Source: Anarhynchus alexandrinus
Lineage: Eukaryota; Chordata; Aves; Charadriiformes; Charadriidae
Direction: 5' to 3'
Length of the DNA stretch: 64,000 nt
Assembly: GCA_008711295.1 (NCBI GenBank)
Contig: VUYV01000069.1
Coordinates: forward strand, 1,205,200-1,269,199
Numbering within the stretch: the stretch's first letter is position 1; every line of letters starts with the position of its first letter. The notes below the pieces were generated by a model, which was not told the DNA's origin, did not search any database, and saw only the letters and a list, made by a program, of their open reading frames with translations. Shown here one piece after another: positions 27,212 through 42,122 of the stretch. Both the position numbers and the translations under genes were made by a program.

Positions 27212-27244
27212 TCAGAATCAGTATTTAAGGAATACTGATTCTGA
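27212..27244. repeat. Perfect inverted repeat, 14-bp stem with 5-nt loop
   Basis: The arm tcagaatcagtatt (27212-27225) is followed by the loop taagg and the exact reverse complement aatactgattctga (27231-27244). Pairing does not extend beyond the arms. It could be a palindrome from a small DNA transposon, a slippage product or a structured transcript element. It is too short for a normal pre-microRNA. Confidence 0.85.
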
Positions 27245-28953
27245 CCTCAGTTTGGAAAACCATTAAGAAAAAATGCTTGAATTTCGTAAAAACGCTACAA
27301 TACCACTAACATAATCTGGCTCTAAGAACAAATCTAACGTTAAACGTGCCAGAAGTGCTTTCATTAATATCCGTTCACTGTTGAGCCAGCAGTTATATGA
27401 ATGTACTTTTTTTGCTTGAAAACTTCAGAAGCTTAGAGTTTTTTGACTATTGAAAAACTGAGAAGTGCTTTGTGGTAAAGTACAAGGACTAGAAATATTT
27501 TCAGAACTAGTGTGTGCATATAGGCTACATTCTCAAGTCTATGTTGGTCTTTATAGCAACTAGGAATAGATTTACAAGCATATCCATGAGATGCGAGTAT
27601 AAATTATATGAACGATTTGGGAAATATCACTAGTATTTACCCAGAGCTGACAAAACCTCTGTTTTAAGAGGCTCTATCTTCTTTAGAAATAAAAACAAGT
27701 TTAAATCTGGATTTTTTTCAATGACTAAAACCAAATTCGATTTAGAAAGCTATATTATTTAGCTTGCTACAGAGTTTTGCAGCTGTGAAATTTATGTTTC
27801 TTGATGTAAAGAAGAAATGAAAGTGTCTATAAATTATGTTGGTCTAAAAAAATATTATAGATTTATTTTGTGAGGCTTTATTTTGGCTATGGTAGAGTTG
27901 TCCTTCCTGTCACGAAATAATAAATTAGATAGTATTTAGCTATTTCTTTTAGGCAAATCTGATAAGACTACATTTAATACATTACTGTTCAGTTTTTCTG
28001 TAATAATGCTATTACCAAAATATCATAGCATTTAGCTAACCTACATAAAAAGAAAAAAAGTTGTCATTCCTTTAGTGGTTTGCAATCATGTATTATAGAG
28101 AAGAAATCCCTACAGTTTGAGATAAGAACTTATTTTGTTCTCTTATGCCTAACCAATGCCACAACAGCTCCCTTACATAGTGGGATAGTGCCCTTTGTAA
28201 GCACATTATCCCACATAAAGAAAAGCTGCCTTCAACTGAATTCTGCCAGGCAAATCTCTACAAGTCTTGCCATTTTGCTGGAGGTAGAAGCAATCCTGTA
28301 GGCGCAGACTTGCCTCGAGTAGATTAATCAGTGGAAAACCATATGAGTGAATCCCTTTGGGAGCTTTTCAATACTCAGGTGACCTTTTTCAGTAGTTCAA
28401 GGGGAGATCATACCCCTCTTTCCTCTTTAAAATGAGAATGCCGATATCAACACTGACAGATTGTGAGAATTAATTTATTAATGCTTAGAGTCCTTGGATG
28501 TAAGATTCTGGATAAGAATGAATCATTATTATCATTATCATTAAAAATAATTATGAGGAACCTTGGCCAATTTCAACTAGTTTCCATGTTAGTGTTTTGA
28601 TCTATCTATCTCCTTGATTTTGCTGTGACTCCTTATGGATAAAGAACTAGTAATACTATAGTGCTGCAGAAGGGTAGATTAACACCTTTTCCCCTTTCAT
28701 TTCTGGCATTTTTTGTAAATTAGTGTTTGATAAAATAATTAATTTTTTTTTCCACTTTTAGTTTGGTCCTGTATGTCCTCAGGATTTTTCAACACATGGA
28801 AAAAGAAGGTGTCAAAATACATATATTTAGACCTGTGTATCCTTATGTACTGAAAGCCCTTCAGAATAATACTTCTTCAAGCTTGTGGCCCTTGAACATA
28901 GGATTACGTATATTAGATATATATTTGTTCTCATGTGGATTGGCACGAGGAAA

Positions 28954-28973
28954 TCCCATTAAAGTTAATGGGA
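28954..28973. repeat. Short palindrome, 9-bp stem
   Basis: tcccattaa and ttaatggga flank a two-base spacer (ag). Related core sequences occur at about 8096-8110 and 30371-30383, which suggests a worn interspersed repeat. Confidence 0.6.
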
Positions 28974-31900
28974 GGTAGAAGAGCATATGCGAAGAAGGCA
29001 ATATCCCTGAGGAGGTAATAAAGACATTCCATTTTCTACCTACATAAAATGTCAGAGCCATCTAGAACTAATCTTGCTTATTATTAAGAAAAAAAAAGCT
29101 TGAAAAACTGATGGAGAGTGAAAGCGCAAGGCTTCGTCTGTATGCTTAAGTGTAATTAGAGAACAAAAGTAAAATTTAAATGCTGTTTAATACATTTTTA
29201 GTACATACATATACAAAACTAACATAATAAATTCCACAAATATATTGTCATGGCAAACTAGGCGTTATGCATATTAGCTGTGCTTGGGGAACAAGTGAGG
29301 CAATGCAGCTATCCCAATTAATCAGGGAAATCCATCTATGTTTCTACTCATCCCAACAGTATCAGCCACTCTGTTTCTTTTTTTTTTCTGAACATGGGTA
29401 TAAGATGGATGCTCATTTGATGAGTAGTTCATCATAAATAAGCAAACTTTTCAGCCTGGTCATAGACGTACGATGCCTCTGGATTATTTTGTGTGACACT
29501 GACACTTTAATGCAGGGCTGAAAAGCTTTTATATTAGTCATGTTCCTTTCTTGGGAGATGGATCTGCAGTGGTAATGATATTTTATCTTTCATTCTTTCA
29601 GTAAAATAGCATGGGCGTCAGGCTGTCTCATCCAATTAAATATCAATTCATTTGAATCTTACACATGCCTAGCAGTATCACTTTTAGACCAATGTAATTT
29701 TAATAGGTATCTTAGCAGAGACTCAGCAGAAACAGGAATGCATGCTGAATGCCTTGAAATCGATTGTGGTGTTTCCCTGATGGGGAAATTGGCATTTTAT
29801 CTTCTTGGATCTTAAATGAATGTCAGATCTCACAAAATACAGTTTTTCTCTCTTCACTTCAGATAAGACTGTGGATTTTCCTCACCTGTGCATAAACTGG
29901 AGGTAGAAGAGGAGAGCAAATGAAGAGTACACATTCTGTATCCTAGAGGCTGGTTAGGATGATGCCATTTGAGGAGGGACAAGGCTTTACGTTAGCTGTA
30001 CTTTCCCTACCAGGAGCTCTGGAAAGGAGGCAAGAGGCACTCTGCCACACATAAACAAATTATTTCATCCCATAAACTATCTTCAGACTACTAGTTACAT
30101 GAAGGGCATGCAAACCATATTTGACCATTCAAGACATGGTAGTTTGTTTCTTAGTTTTTCATCCTATTCATATTATTCCTTTGGAGTCACCCTCTGGAAC
30201 ACTTTTAGTGAGGGTACATAACAGGTTGGCAGGACCCGTGAAGAATTCTGCCCAAGAATGCACTTCTGCTTTTCAGCATCCAGTTCTCTGAAGCTAAATT
30301 CATGTGGTTTTCTCTGGCTTTCTTTTTCTTTTGTTAACAAAGTTTATATTATTGTTGAAGTGCTGCCTCTTCCCATTGACTTACATGTATTCTTTGTCAG
30401 TCAACATCCCTGGTGTACATTGTCATGTTATTAAATGAGTGATACATTTGACCTTAGTAATTGTCTGTGAATCTATTTACTTTAATGAATTTGTTTATTT
30501 TAAACTTGGTTGCAAATACATTTGCACCTGCTGGATTCACATGGAAATTTTGAAAAATATTTCAGAAGTTAATTCTGAATCTGTGGCTAGCATGAAGTCA
30601 GGTGGGTGATATCATTCTCTATGTTTTCTATTTCTGACTTCCCAAGCTGACCATGTGTACTTACTAGTCAGCAAAAGAAACCTGGACTGATTTTTCTTAT
30701 GTGGAAATCACTCTCTTATTGCATCTTCTTTCCTGACATGAATAGAAAAAAAAAAACACCTATGCTTACATTTTCCAACTTTTCTTGCCATTGATGTATT
30801 GTGGGAAATCCTGATACACAGCTGTGGGTCTAGAACCCTACTATACCCGGATGATCTGTTTAATGCACAACTGACTATTGCAGTGTTATTAGTCCAATTC
30901 AAGAAGTGCATTTATTATAAAACAGTGAGGAGATACTCTAATTCAGCTTAACATACGTCAAAGAGAAATGGGGTAATATTAGAATCATGACACATTATTT
31001 TTGACTCTCTAAATGTTCTGCTCCCTTCTCTTGCTTACACCTTACTGAAAAAAAATTAAAGACACTTCCTACTTTGGAATGTAACAAGAGAGAATTTATG
31101 TGATTTGTTTATATTTCAAATGAGAAGGGTAGTAACTTCTTCCAAATTAGCCAAAATAACAATATGAAATTTCCATAAGCAAATCAACTTATTTTTTACC
31201 TTCTGAAGGTACCTTTGCACATCAGAAATAAATGACAAATAAGATTAACGTGTTCTATTGAGAGCACAAAATGATCATTCTAATAAAATAACATCTTTAG
31301 CAGGTTGTTATGGTACTAACAGACTCTTTGGTCTTGTAGAAACAAAATAAATAACAATGGTTATGGATTTGAGAGAACAGCTCCAAGACAAAAGCTCCAT
31401 TTACCTTCTGCATTCATCCAAGTTATCCCATAACAAACGGACATTTGCTTGTGAGCTATGTGCAGTTATGTGCTCCATAATCTATTTAGGATCCCTAATT
31501 GTGTTTGTTATATCACATTTACATCACTTTAACATTACTAGGAGCTTTATGAGTGTTTAACATTGCAAGCACCTTTTTTTTTTTTAATATCAACGAAGTC
31601 AAGCTTCAAATTTACCTTTTGAGGACTTGAAGTGCTAAAAGACCTCCATTATCTGTTCTTCATGTTAATCTAATGAATTAATGCATTGAAAGTTTTATTA
31701 CTTCATTAACAAAACCATTTGACCTCTTGTATGTCAAAGGTAAACCATTGTAAACTATCATACATTTATTTCTGTTATATAAATGACAAACCTCTTCAAA
31801 ACCTCACTGTTTATGTTATTAGAAGGGTTAATGCAGGAAACAATGCTTTATTTAATCATAATTTCTCATGTATTTATATTATGAAAATGCCTATGAGGGG

Positions 31901-34598
31901 TAGTCAGCGCTCTTTTACCACATAGATACTGCCTTCTGTTTAACGATCTAGTAGAGGCTTGCAAACATATATTAATTAAGCATCAGAAGGCCCCTTTGAG
32001 GGAGACATGGTAAGTAGCATTACCCTTGTTATACAAATAATAAAGAGGTTTCAACTTGCTGAAAGTCACACGGCAATTTAGTTCTAGACATGGAATTAGA
32101 AATTAATTGCCCTGTGTTCTAATGATTCTTTCACTATTCATTTTTTCAAGTATGATGGTGATAATAAATAACAAACTAAATACACAACGGATAGTGGAGA
32201 TCATGGAACAATCTGATTGTTAGTATCTGTCCTTGGCTGCTTCATAGCAGAGAGGTTAATTCAAATGTGGTGCTTTGGGTAACAAATACCAATAAGGGAT
32301 ATTTTCTCTTCTCAGTATGTGTTTGTAAGTCTCATTAATGATAATGGAAGTTATGTGCCTGCAGGAGAATGAAAGGAGAATCTATCATGTCAATGATCCA
32401 TGAAGTCAGGAGAAATTATATAGCCTACTATAAAGTGCTGAAGGAGTCATTATAGCCTATTAGGTAAATAATGTGTTTTTTAAAAGTCTCTACATAGAAT
32501 ATGCATGTAGCTAATAAACTATAAAGCTCAGATGGAGCCATTGTATTATTATGGAATTACTGTGCTTTAAGACAGTGATCTCCAGCTGAATATCCAGGCG
32601 ACTTTTTCAGGAGAAGGACAAACAGTTTACTGCAGATTTCTGATGGCTGTGCAACACCTGTTGGGGTGTACCTGTAGCAACCTTCATGGGGACAGGTGAC
32701 AGCAGCCATACAACAACGTCTGGGGGTTGACTTACAGATCCTTTGACAGACCCAAAATGTGGCTTGATACTAAAACTCACATTCAAGAAGTTAATTAATC
32801 TTTGAAAAGGGGATAAACATTTTGTTGAACCAATACAATTTCAAGACTGTAAGCCACTCTCCGTCACCAGCAGAGAGGCACGATGAGTATGCTACTTGTG
32901 ATGTAACTAAAGGAGAGATTTTGGGCCCTTCTCTAAGGAACCTGCAGCTTATGTTTTGCAACACTTAGTGGTGAGACACCTGGTCTCAGCAAGCTGATAT
33001 AAAGCACAGAGGTTATGGTGCATAGGTTCCCTAATGGAGGAAGTTAAATGCATTTGAAGCCCTGTCTCTGAAGTCATTATGTGGAGCAGTAAGCTGCTTT
33101 ATAGCTAGCCAAGAGGAAATAGGGAGTCTAGAAGTGTGACTAAACTTCCCTCATCCAAGAGTTACAGCACTCTTCTGGGTGCACGTATGGCAAAGGTGAT
33201 TTTTCTTTTTAGCAGCCCAGAATCTCAGCCCTTTAGAATATCTGCAAAACAGCCAAGACAGATGGGAGGTGTCACAAGTTGTGAAGTCACTTGGCTGAAG
33301 TTAAGCAGCTGAGTAAAGAGCAGCAGAGCCAAGAATAAAATCCATGTCTTTCAGTGTCTGGTTCGTTGCTCCATCCCATAGACCCCAGTGCTTTTTTAGT
33401 TCCTGAAGATTGTTCCTATGTCACATTATCTCCAAATGAAAACTATTCTTTTTTTTACTGCACCTCATTTATTCTACGTGTGAAATAGCGCAGTAACCCC
33501 AGAAACATTACAGGGAAGAACTTTATCTGTGCCTTTTTAATATGCTAACTACTGCAAAAACAAGATGCTTACATCTTCTTTTAGATACATCATTGAGATT
33601 CAGCATAATTGTATCCGGGACAAGTCTTACCTCTAGGGGGAAAAGGTGTGTATCTATTTAGATCTACAAAGCTAATGTCTTTGCAACACGAAAAAATGTG
33701 ATAGTGGAAATAGATTGTTTCTCACCAGTTGGCACAATAGTTGTGAATAACAACAAAAGAGCTGTTTTCCAAGTGTTGTCTCCAGCTGGAAGAAAAAAAA
33801 CAAACCAGAAAACAAAACAAAGGAGGGTAGGGAAAGAGCTGTTCAGGAGGTCTCTGCTTATTTGGCATGGAAGTCATTGTTTGAAGTCAGTTGAAAAACC
33901 CATGCTAGTTACTGCTATTGATGTGCGCTCTTTCCAGCATCTGGAAGTCCGTGCTATTCATTGTATAAATTCGTATATTTCCATCATGTCAGGCTGCCAG
34001 TTTGCTTCTGTCAGCTGATTGAAATTAAGTAAGTGTTGCTGTTTGTGCATTTGGAAATGGGGAGAAAATACAGAGGCAGTTACTTTTATAAAATTGGGGG
34101 GTGGGCTGTTTGCACGTTTCTGATATAGTTTGTGTAATGCTTAATTATATTGTAAGAAATTCTTGATAAAATAAATGTGTGGGTTTAACTTTAATCAAAA
34201 CATATGTGCCAGTATACTAAATGGTGGTCTAGCATTGCTGTGCAATGAAAGCTTTTTAAGTACTAAGCCAAAACCAAAGGTTTGTAGCCAAATATCTCAC
34301 TTGGATTCATCTGTTCTGGCAAAATAGCTAATTGCTTCAAGAAATTAAAAGAGATGCTGATTAATTCTGTCATCTATGCTCTTCAAAATTTGAAATTTGA
34401 AACCTATTCTTGTCTCATTAAATTTTGGAGAAGATTTGGCATTAAATTCAGCTGGAGAGGATCAAACCTTTAGATAATGTATTTCTGATTTGAGAATGGG
34501 ACGATATTATTCTGTTAATATAACAGACTTCACCTTCTGAAATCTGCATTTCTTTTTCTTATTTCAGATGAGAATTAGGAAGTTTTGCTGTATGAGGC

Positions 34599-35020
34599 TG
34601 TCCTGGTTTGAGACAGAAAACAACCCCAATTTTCTGTTCATTAATTTTACTTTTTGGTTAAGTCTCTTCTAACTGACTGTACTCCGAAACTAATGGTATG
34701 TTTTTCAGACAGTGTCTGCTTCTAGCAGTGATAATGTCTGGTGCTTATAGTTAATACTAAGGAATGGTATGCAGAGGGGCTCCTGCTTATACTTATTCCT
34801 GTAACAACCAACTGTAGCACCACTCCTGTAACAGAGGCTCATCAGGTCAATAATGGAACACGTAGAAGCTTGGTAATGACTTACCTAAACAGGTATTATG
34901 CCCTCATCATTCAGTGTTACCAGATCTCCAATAACAAATTGACTTCAGAAGCACCTAGAAATATGATGTGCTATCTGAGAAAAATTGTTAGATTCAAACT
35001 GACGTGATGAGAGGAGAGAT
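34599..35020 (+). mobile_element. Possible LTR of a second retroviral family
   Basis: The block starts with TGTCCTGGTTTGAG, a form I associate with the left edge of some avian LTRs, and runs through a CT/AT-mixed region unlike its surroundings. The right edge is not clear; 35020 is where the characteristic sequence fades. I see no pol or gag sequence next to it and no second copy in the window. The identification rests on the terminal motif only. Confidence 0.4.
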
Positions 35021-37254
35021 GGAGGTCAGGCAAAGCGACTAGAACTGTAACAGCTTGGAGGAAGGAAGGAAGGATAGCAGGAAGGTGATAGGGAGGCAAA
35101 TACAAAAAAGCAAGGACATGAAAGAATTAATGAAGCTTGACAGGAAAGAGGCTTAGAGTGAAAATAACCTATCAGTGTGTAAGGACCTTCAGAATTTAAT
35201 TCCTTTTTCTGGTTCTTGTGTTCAGAAAAACTTATATTTGCGACACTTCCTGAGATCTGTGACAGCAACTGAGGCAGTGGCTGGAGATGAAGTTATGGCT
35301 ATTTCTGTAGAGAGATCCTGGAGTCCTCTTTGCCCGATGAAGGGTGACATCAAGAACTCTTATATCTGAGGAATAACTGTGGATTAACTTTTAAGACAAT
35401 TTTTTTAATTATTTGTGAAATAGCACTTAAAACCAACAGTTCCAAACTTGTTACAGAAGACTTCTGTTGGAAGGGCATTTCTATGTTTGTATTATTTATG
35501 ATCGCTCGATATTAACAGATCTCTCCATTTAGGAGTTCATACAGTGGCCAAGTGCAGAAATAGGGATTTGAATGTACAGCCAGTGGCCAGTTTTATAGGA
35601 AGTTATCAAGCTTTTGCAAAAAAAGCCTGAGCTTTTGTGGGCCCATGACCTGGAAATTTTGAACTGATGTATTTATTGAGTGGGACACTTGTATGGGGGA
35701 CACAGAGAATGTATTGTCCTAGTCTACACATTGCCCATTGATTAGGACTGGAACAGTTTTTGACCAATCAATGGTTAGTTTTCATCCAATCTCTTTTATG
35801 AACCTGGACCCTTACAGATGAAATCACGTTGACATAACTTCAATGTAAAAGTTTAATAATGTTTAGATAAAATGCAATGCAAACAGAGTGCTTGTCAGCT
35901 ACTCTTATTGGAATGCTTGTCATTGTGCCTTGATTATTTTTTTTTCCAAGTACAGAAGAACCATTCATAAAAACTCTTATTTCTAGAAGTACGGATTAAA
36001 ATGACAAGCAAAATATACCTGCCAATATTATACATAGAAATCAACTCAAGAACAAAAAGTAATGCATTTATGAATTTACATCTTGCTGACAGTCTTCAGC
36101 TGTATATCAGTCATGATAATACATGCCATATCTCTCTGAATCCCAGTCATGCATTTGGAAATTGCTGTAATTTATCAAAGCTGCAACACAAGTCAAGTTT
36201 TGGCAATAAATGAGGTTTGAGGGGATCTGATCTCTATTCACAGCATGTTTCACTCAGCATCAACTGAAGACTGTGATTTTTGCCTATTAGTACTGCAACT
36301 TTTAGAAGGCAAAGAAGAAATTAGCAGAATATAAAATGATAAATTTACCTGTGGTTTGGTGCTACATCAAAGTTTCTTTTGCCTTTCCTTCTCCTGTCTG
36401 AAATGGCAGTGACCCAGTAGCCTATATTTCCTATTGTAACATGAGACCTGCCTCAGTGAGTCACTGCATATTTGAGAACAGAACACAAATACGGTTTCAT
36501 TAAAATAATGCATAAGCTCCCAAAACATCAGGTTTGAAGAAAACCTGATCTTTTCAATATTGTGATCTAAATTTTCAGAAGTGACCAATATATTTGGATG
36601 ATGTTTTTCTTTGCCTTGATCATTCTTTTTTATTGCATCATTTAAAGAATAAATAAAAAAAGCACTAAGTGACAGTACAAAAGCAGCACTTTCCTCAAGT
36701 GATCTATTTAGCATTCCTAGCTTTAAAAACTGTACCTGGGATAACCTAAAATCAACACAAATGAGCAAAAATTGCAAAGAGGTAGGGAGTTGCTCAAACT
36801 ATTATACATTTTTTTTTGCAGGTACAAAGACATATTTTATGCTTGGGTTTTTTTGCTTGCAGTCATATTTGCTAGTATAGTTTAAATATTTCGCTTTGAC
36901 AATGTACCCTTTTTGTATTTTATTTTCTCTCAAGTCCAGTCCTGCATGTATACCCTTAACTTTTCTAAAGAAGGAGACTTGGTCAGTAATTGCTCTGATA
37001 GGTGCAAAGTGAATCACACTGTTAAATGTTACCAGGATCTATTCCATTTAATTCCATACCACTGCAACCAGATGATGGATTTCCTTACAGTGTCCTTCAC
37101 TACCACTACAGAGTAGTAACTAATTTAATCTGCCACTAGATGTCATTCCTTTTTCATGCAAATGTGAAAAATGCAAATTTCTACTTAAAAATTTCAGTTA
37201 AAACCATGGTTTTAAAATAAAAAAATTAATTTGCTGTATTCATACCTAAAACAA

Positions 37255-37275
37255 TGTCTTTGTCTTTGTCTTTGT
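37255..37275 (+). repeat. (TGTCTT)n microsatellite
   Basis: Three tandem tgtctt units followed by a degenerate fourth. Confidence 0.85.
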
Positions 37276-40200
37276 TGTTTTCACACAGCAACAGGACGTT
37301 GTAAACTTACTGGTGACTTACAGAGTATCAGTCTGTGCTTAAAAGAAGATGTGAAAAGATTTCATATGCTGAAGCAGCTCTGTTTGGATAATTAATGATT
37401 CAGGGTGGTAGAGGTTGATTCTGTTAGGTGAAATTCCTGACAGTATTGGAGGTTCAATGACATCTATTTTTATATTTGTTCAGACCCAAATCCTATTTCA
37501 CTTAAACACGGATCTGCCTTTGCTTAGTGTACATCACCTGTCTGCTCAGAACCGGTTTCCTTGCTGTCTTTTCTCAGAGCCTCTCTGATCTTTTCAGGTT
37601 TCCTTTCATGGCTACCTAAACTTTGCAAAGCAAAAGCCAATGAAATTCTTCAACCTTTTTGTGCCTTGCAGGAGGCTTCATTCTGGATAGTGACAGGTGC
37701 CTGTAAAGGCCTTTATTCTTTTGATTATCTGTGCCCATTAAAAAGTGTAGCTGTTTCTTTATATTTTTTGAGATGAAGATTTCTAAAAAATCCAAACAGT
37801 CTATAGGAAAGAGTCTGTTACATTTAATCTTCAACACTCACAGATCCACTTTGAAAAAATATGTTTTTTTATTTTTTGGGAAAAAAAAAAGATTTATGCA
37901 ACTTTATTTTAATTTAATTATTTTCTTATCTGTGATTAAACATTAAGTTGAATGTACACTACAATAATAACAGAAAAAAAAGTGTCTCAATCTTTATGCC
38001 AATAACTGGATAGCCTTTAGCATATATTTCATTGCTCTAGTCACAGCCTTTCATTAAGGGTTCTGGGCAAGGATGCAGCACCAATCTTTCAAGTATTCTC
38101 TGCAATCATTTAAATAACATTAAATGTAATAAAAATGTAATCAATGAAGCATGACAATCTACATCCTCTATTTTCTGTAATCTATGATCACAGCAGGGAC
38201 AATGACTTTCTGCCTCTATATGAAAGTAAGATGTATTTGAAATGAGAAATACAGTCATTGTTTTAATATGTACAGACGTTTTTTGAACTGTCATAGCCTT
38301 TTAGACCACAAACAATTTACTGTGAAAATATTCTACTAAAATATCAAGGTGCTATGTTGTTGGTATATTAATTCCCTAACACTTCTGTTTGGTATCAAAT
38401 ATTGATGTCTCCTTTAAGTTTCACCTCACCTTCATTTCCATGTTCTTTATCAGTCTGCAGGTCTTTTTGTTGAAAAGTGTAAATATCTGACATATTTGTA
38501 CACCATGTTATTAGAAATTCTTTCCTTTTTTTTGGAGCCAGATTACTTAGTGCAAGGTCCACAACATATCAAATTTAGTTATAATACCAAAAAGTAGATA
38601 AGTCTGTCATATGATATAAAGATTAGCATTGAAATATTGAAGAACCCTCATAGAAAAGTTCTGCTGGCTGTATCTTGAAATATGATTGCTCTTTTATTTA
38701 TCTTTTTTCCCCCTAGCATGGGAGAATTGCTGTTTCATTGTTGGGAAACATCTGTAAGCAACACAGAAATTTTGTTTCCTTGAGAAAAGAGAGATTCAAT
38801 GAATCTCTGATTTGAGATTTGGGAAAAATCTAGTTCCACCACGGATTCCTCCCTAATCCATATACCTGTTATTTTGGACTCTGCTCCTTGCAAGCTGAAC
38901 CTCAATGGTCAGTTTTCCTGTGTTTCAGGTAGAAATATGTCCTGTTAGCGCAGTACTAATATAAGGTGGTCTGGGTCACTGGCTGTGGTTTGGCTCCTCT
39001 TTCCGTACCAGAATGAACTCTTCCATTGAATCGTTTCACTGTAGTAGTAGAAAATAGTTACTGATCTGTAGAAACGCCAAATAAATAATGCTAGGGTGGA
39101 GGAAGTTCTGGCATGATCAGAAGTATGACCTCTTAGTGAAACATCCCTTTTCAATGAAATTACTTTTTTCTCTATGCTAGAGCTGATAGATGTTTTATGA
39201 GTCACTCACCTATTCTCTAATTTGATTTGAGTACAGACTTTTACGTGGAACTTAGCTTGTGCTGTGTCAGCTAGATCAATAGTCCATAAACATTCAAAAC
39301 CCTTGGCTGGAATTGTCAATTACCTGGAGAAAGGAGTCAGTCGTCCGATGACAGGTACCAGGCGCTTTTGCTTAATTCATCCATGCTAGCTGGATTGCAG
39401 CACAGTTTTAAAGACTCTGGCCATAAGATTTCCTCTTATAGGTTCCAAGAGTACCAATATTACCACTTGCTTCCCCTTAAACATTAACTCTGCCAGCATA
39501 TGCCAGATGTCATCTCATTTCCTAAGATCAGGATATTGGGGTTTAAAATAGTTTGTGTTGTGTAGCTTACTATTTAAAGAAATTCTCTCCATACTTCCTC
39601 AGTATGAGTTAGCTTTCAAATTCCTGCGCAGTGACCATGAATTAGCATTCTTTCTGTTTAGTAGTTAGCGTTCTCTCAATTAATATGTGTGACACAGAGG
39701 CATTTAATAACTCATGGTACTAGTCCCTGAATGTTTCAGGAAATTTTCTATTACCATTTGGGGCAGCAGGAACTGGTCTGAAATATTTCATATTTTATGT
39801 ATGCAGTTAAAACAAAATATCTTCTACTGATTTATAGTACAGAAGAGATAATTCCCAGCACAGCTGAAGAAAAAGATGGAGTTGGCTAATTCCCTAAAAC
39901 TCTAATCTAGTTCCTCAGTTGTGGCAAATTCATCTTTCCCTCTATCAACCATTTCATCTCATGTTGAAATGGTAAGATTTCACTTAAAAGAACAATATTA
40001 AAAGTAGGTTTCATAGGTATAGTAGGTATAGTGGGATAAACTGCTCTTACTGATTTTGCTTTAGTTTTCCCAAGGTTTTATCCTTTTTACCAGTTTATTT
40101 TAATTCAAAATAAAAAAAAAAAACCCAAACCCTGAAATATGTTTTTCAGACTGACATGGAGTTAGAGATACAGCCTTTTCTTCATGCTTTTGATCCATGT

Positions 40201-42100
40201 AGATGCTGGTTTTCATCTTTAGTCAACCACATTTCAGAAGAAATTTATGGCCACATTCAGCCAATTGTTATGCTTGCTGAGGCATATGTGTTTAAGAGAG
40301 CAGTGAGCGATTCAGGCTGCCTCAAGTCAAGTGGGACCCTGGTACTTAAAAAGGGCAGTAGGCATGACACCAAAGCGAGAGACCCACTGGAGGTCTTCTG
40401 AATGTGATCTTTCTCCATTCAAAGTTGTCCATGGAAGGGAAACCCAGGATACAGACTGTGTTTCCCAAGGAATCCTAGTGGAGTCATTAAGGTTTAAGCA
40501 CCAGTGACTATCATGGACGGCATATCCTCTTTTTAACAGTAAGTTTATTGCGTTCTTAAAAAAAAAATAGAATAACCTTCACTGAGCTATGTGCTAGGTA
40601 TTTTGTCTATATCAGCCCTGTTCCTGCAGTCACCAAGCAGGGGACCACACAGTACTGCATGTGTTTTCTCCAAAAATGTTAGTAGGTCCGTCATTTATAA
40701 AGGCTGAGAAAAGTGTGTAAAGGACCTGACAGACTGGCTAACGGGGCAATGTAAACTGCTAATCTCTGTTCTGAATGTGCACGCTGGAGTGCATGCTGTA
40801 GGAGCCAGCATCCATCCTGGGTGCTGTGGTGGCTGGTCTGAATGCGACCTTTAGATGCTGAGTGCTGAACTGTGCATCTCCATGGATGGCTGCAGACACT
40901 TCTGATTGCTGTGCTCTGAGCTGGCTGGATGCAGACCAGGTCTGGGCAGAAACAGTATAGTCGCATTAGTATAGTGCTGAGTTGGAACTAATAAGCCTTG
41001 GTAATGTGTTCCATACTCCTAAGTCCCTAACTCGTTCTTAAAAATAGGATTTTTACCCTGGATCAACATACAGGCTTAACAGTTATGAAGGCCATTTTGT
41101 ATTATGGGGATCCTTTCAAAATAATTTTTTAAAAAGGGACAGAAGAATAAATCACCATGATATAACTAACTCTTGATCCTGAATAATCATGGAAGTTTGC
41201 AAAATAGCTCTGTAATTAACATTATTAGATTAATATCGTTGATTTAAGTTCTTAGAAATAGTGAGCATTACATTCCTAATAAATCCAACAGTATTGGCTT
41301 TAGCCACATACATTACTCATGAAAAATATAGCTCTGAGACTTAAGAAAATTCATTCCTCTGCAGTTCTGAAAATGAACAGTGATTTTTCCTCCAGTCAAT
41401 AAATACAAATAACAGACATTATTAGCATTACTCTGAAACTGCACATTCTTTACTTCATTTTAACTGGGGGTCTTGCACAAGCTTGTTTTATTTAATACAA
41501 CCAGATGAGATTGTTTTTAACATCTAGACAAGCTAAACCTGATGTGAAATGAATTTCTTAGTTTGGCAGGTAGACTGAAAGTTACGAAGATGTGAGTACA
41601 CAAAGGAAGCACTGTAGTTAATTTTAACAGTTTTTAAAGCAAGTCAAGTTTTTGATAACACCAGGGAGATGAAAATGAATATTTCTTGAGTAGAATGCCA
41701 TATCAGCATGCTTTTTATCTTTGATGTAGGCCATTGACTGTAAAATCATCAATCTCACATAGCATTTATAGTCAATATGTTGAAGAAATTAAGAACATTC
41801 CAGCTTAGCACGTGTAGACTACCTGAACAGATTAAATGTTACAGTTGTGATTTATCTATATATCTTTTACAGTTTCATTTCTACTTCTTGCAAGATACTA
41901 AATATTGCTTCAAAGCATACTGCTATCATAAGCACAAATATTTTGTAGTCTGTAAAAGATCATTTATTATGTTGTAACTTGCTACAAATCAGCAGTTTTT
42001 ATGTGTATTGCATACTACGCTTTTGTTATCTGTTCTGCACTGAAACAGATTTGTAGGGTTGTTTTAGCCAGTATCTTCACTGGTATGATCGTATTAGGTG

Positions 42101-42122
42101 ATTTATTTATTTATTTATTTAA
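42101..42122 (+). repeat. (ATTT)n microsatellite
   Basis: Five tandem ATTT units in an AT-rich context. Confidence 0.9.

Larger units (their letters stand above)
26118..34598. other. Gene-free AT-rich stretch
   Basis: No recognisable exon or RNA gene. Contents noted: two octamer-like ATTTGCAT/GTTTGCAT sites at 26620-26641, a perfect hairpin at 27212-27244, an ATC/ATT-rich microsatellite at 28522-28543 and a short palindrome at 28954-28973. The remaining sequence is AT-rich and unremarkable. Confidence 0.55.

Noticed and set aside
36367..36777. 136-codon minus-strand frame
   Set aside because: No domain motif, no splice or promoter context, AT-rich composition; compatible with chance.
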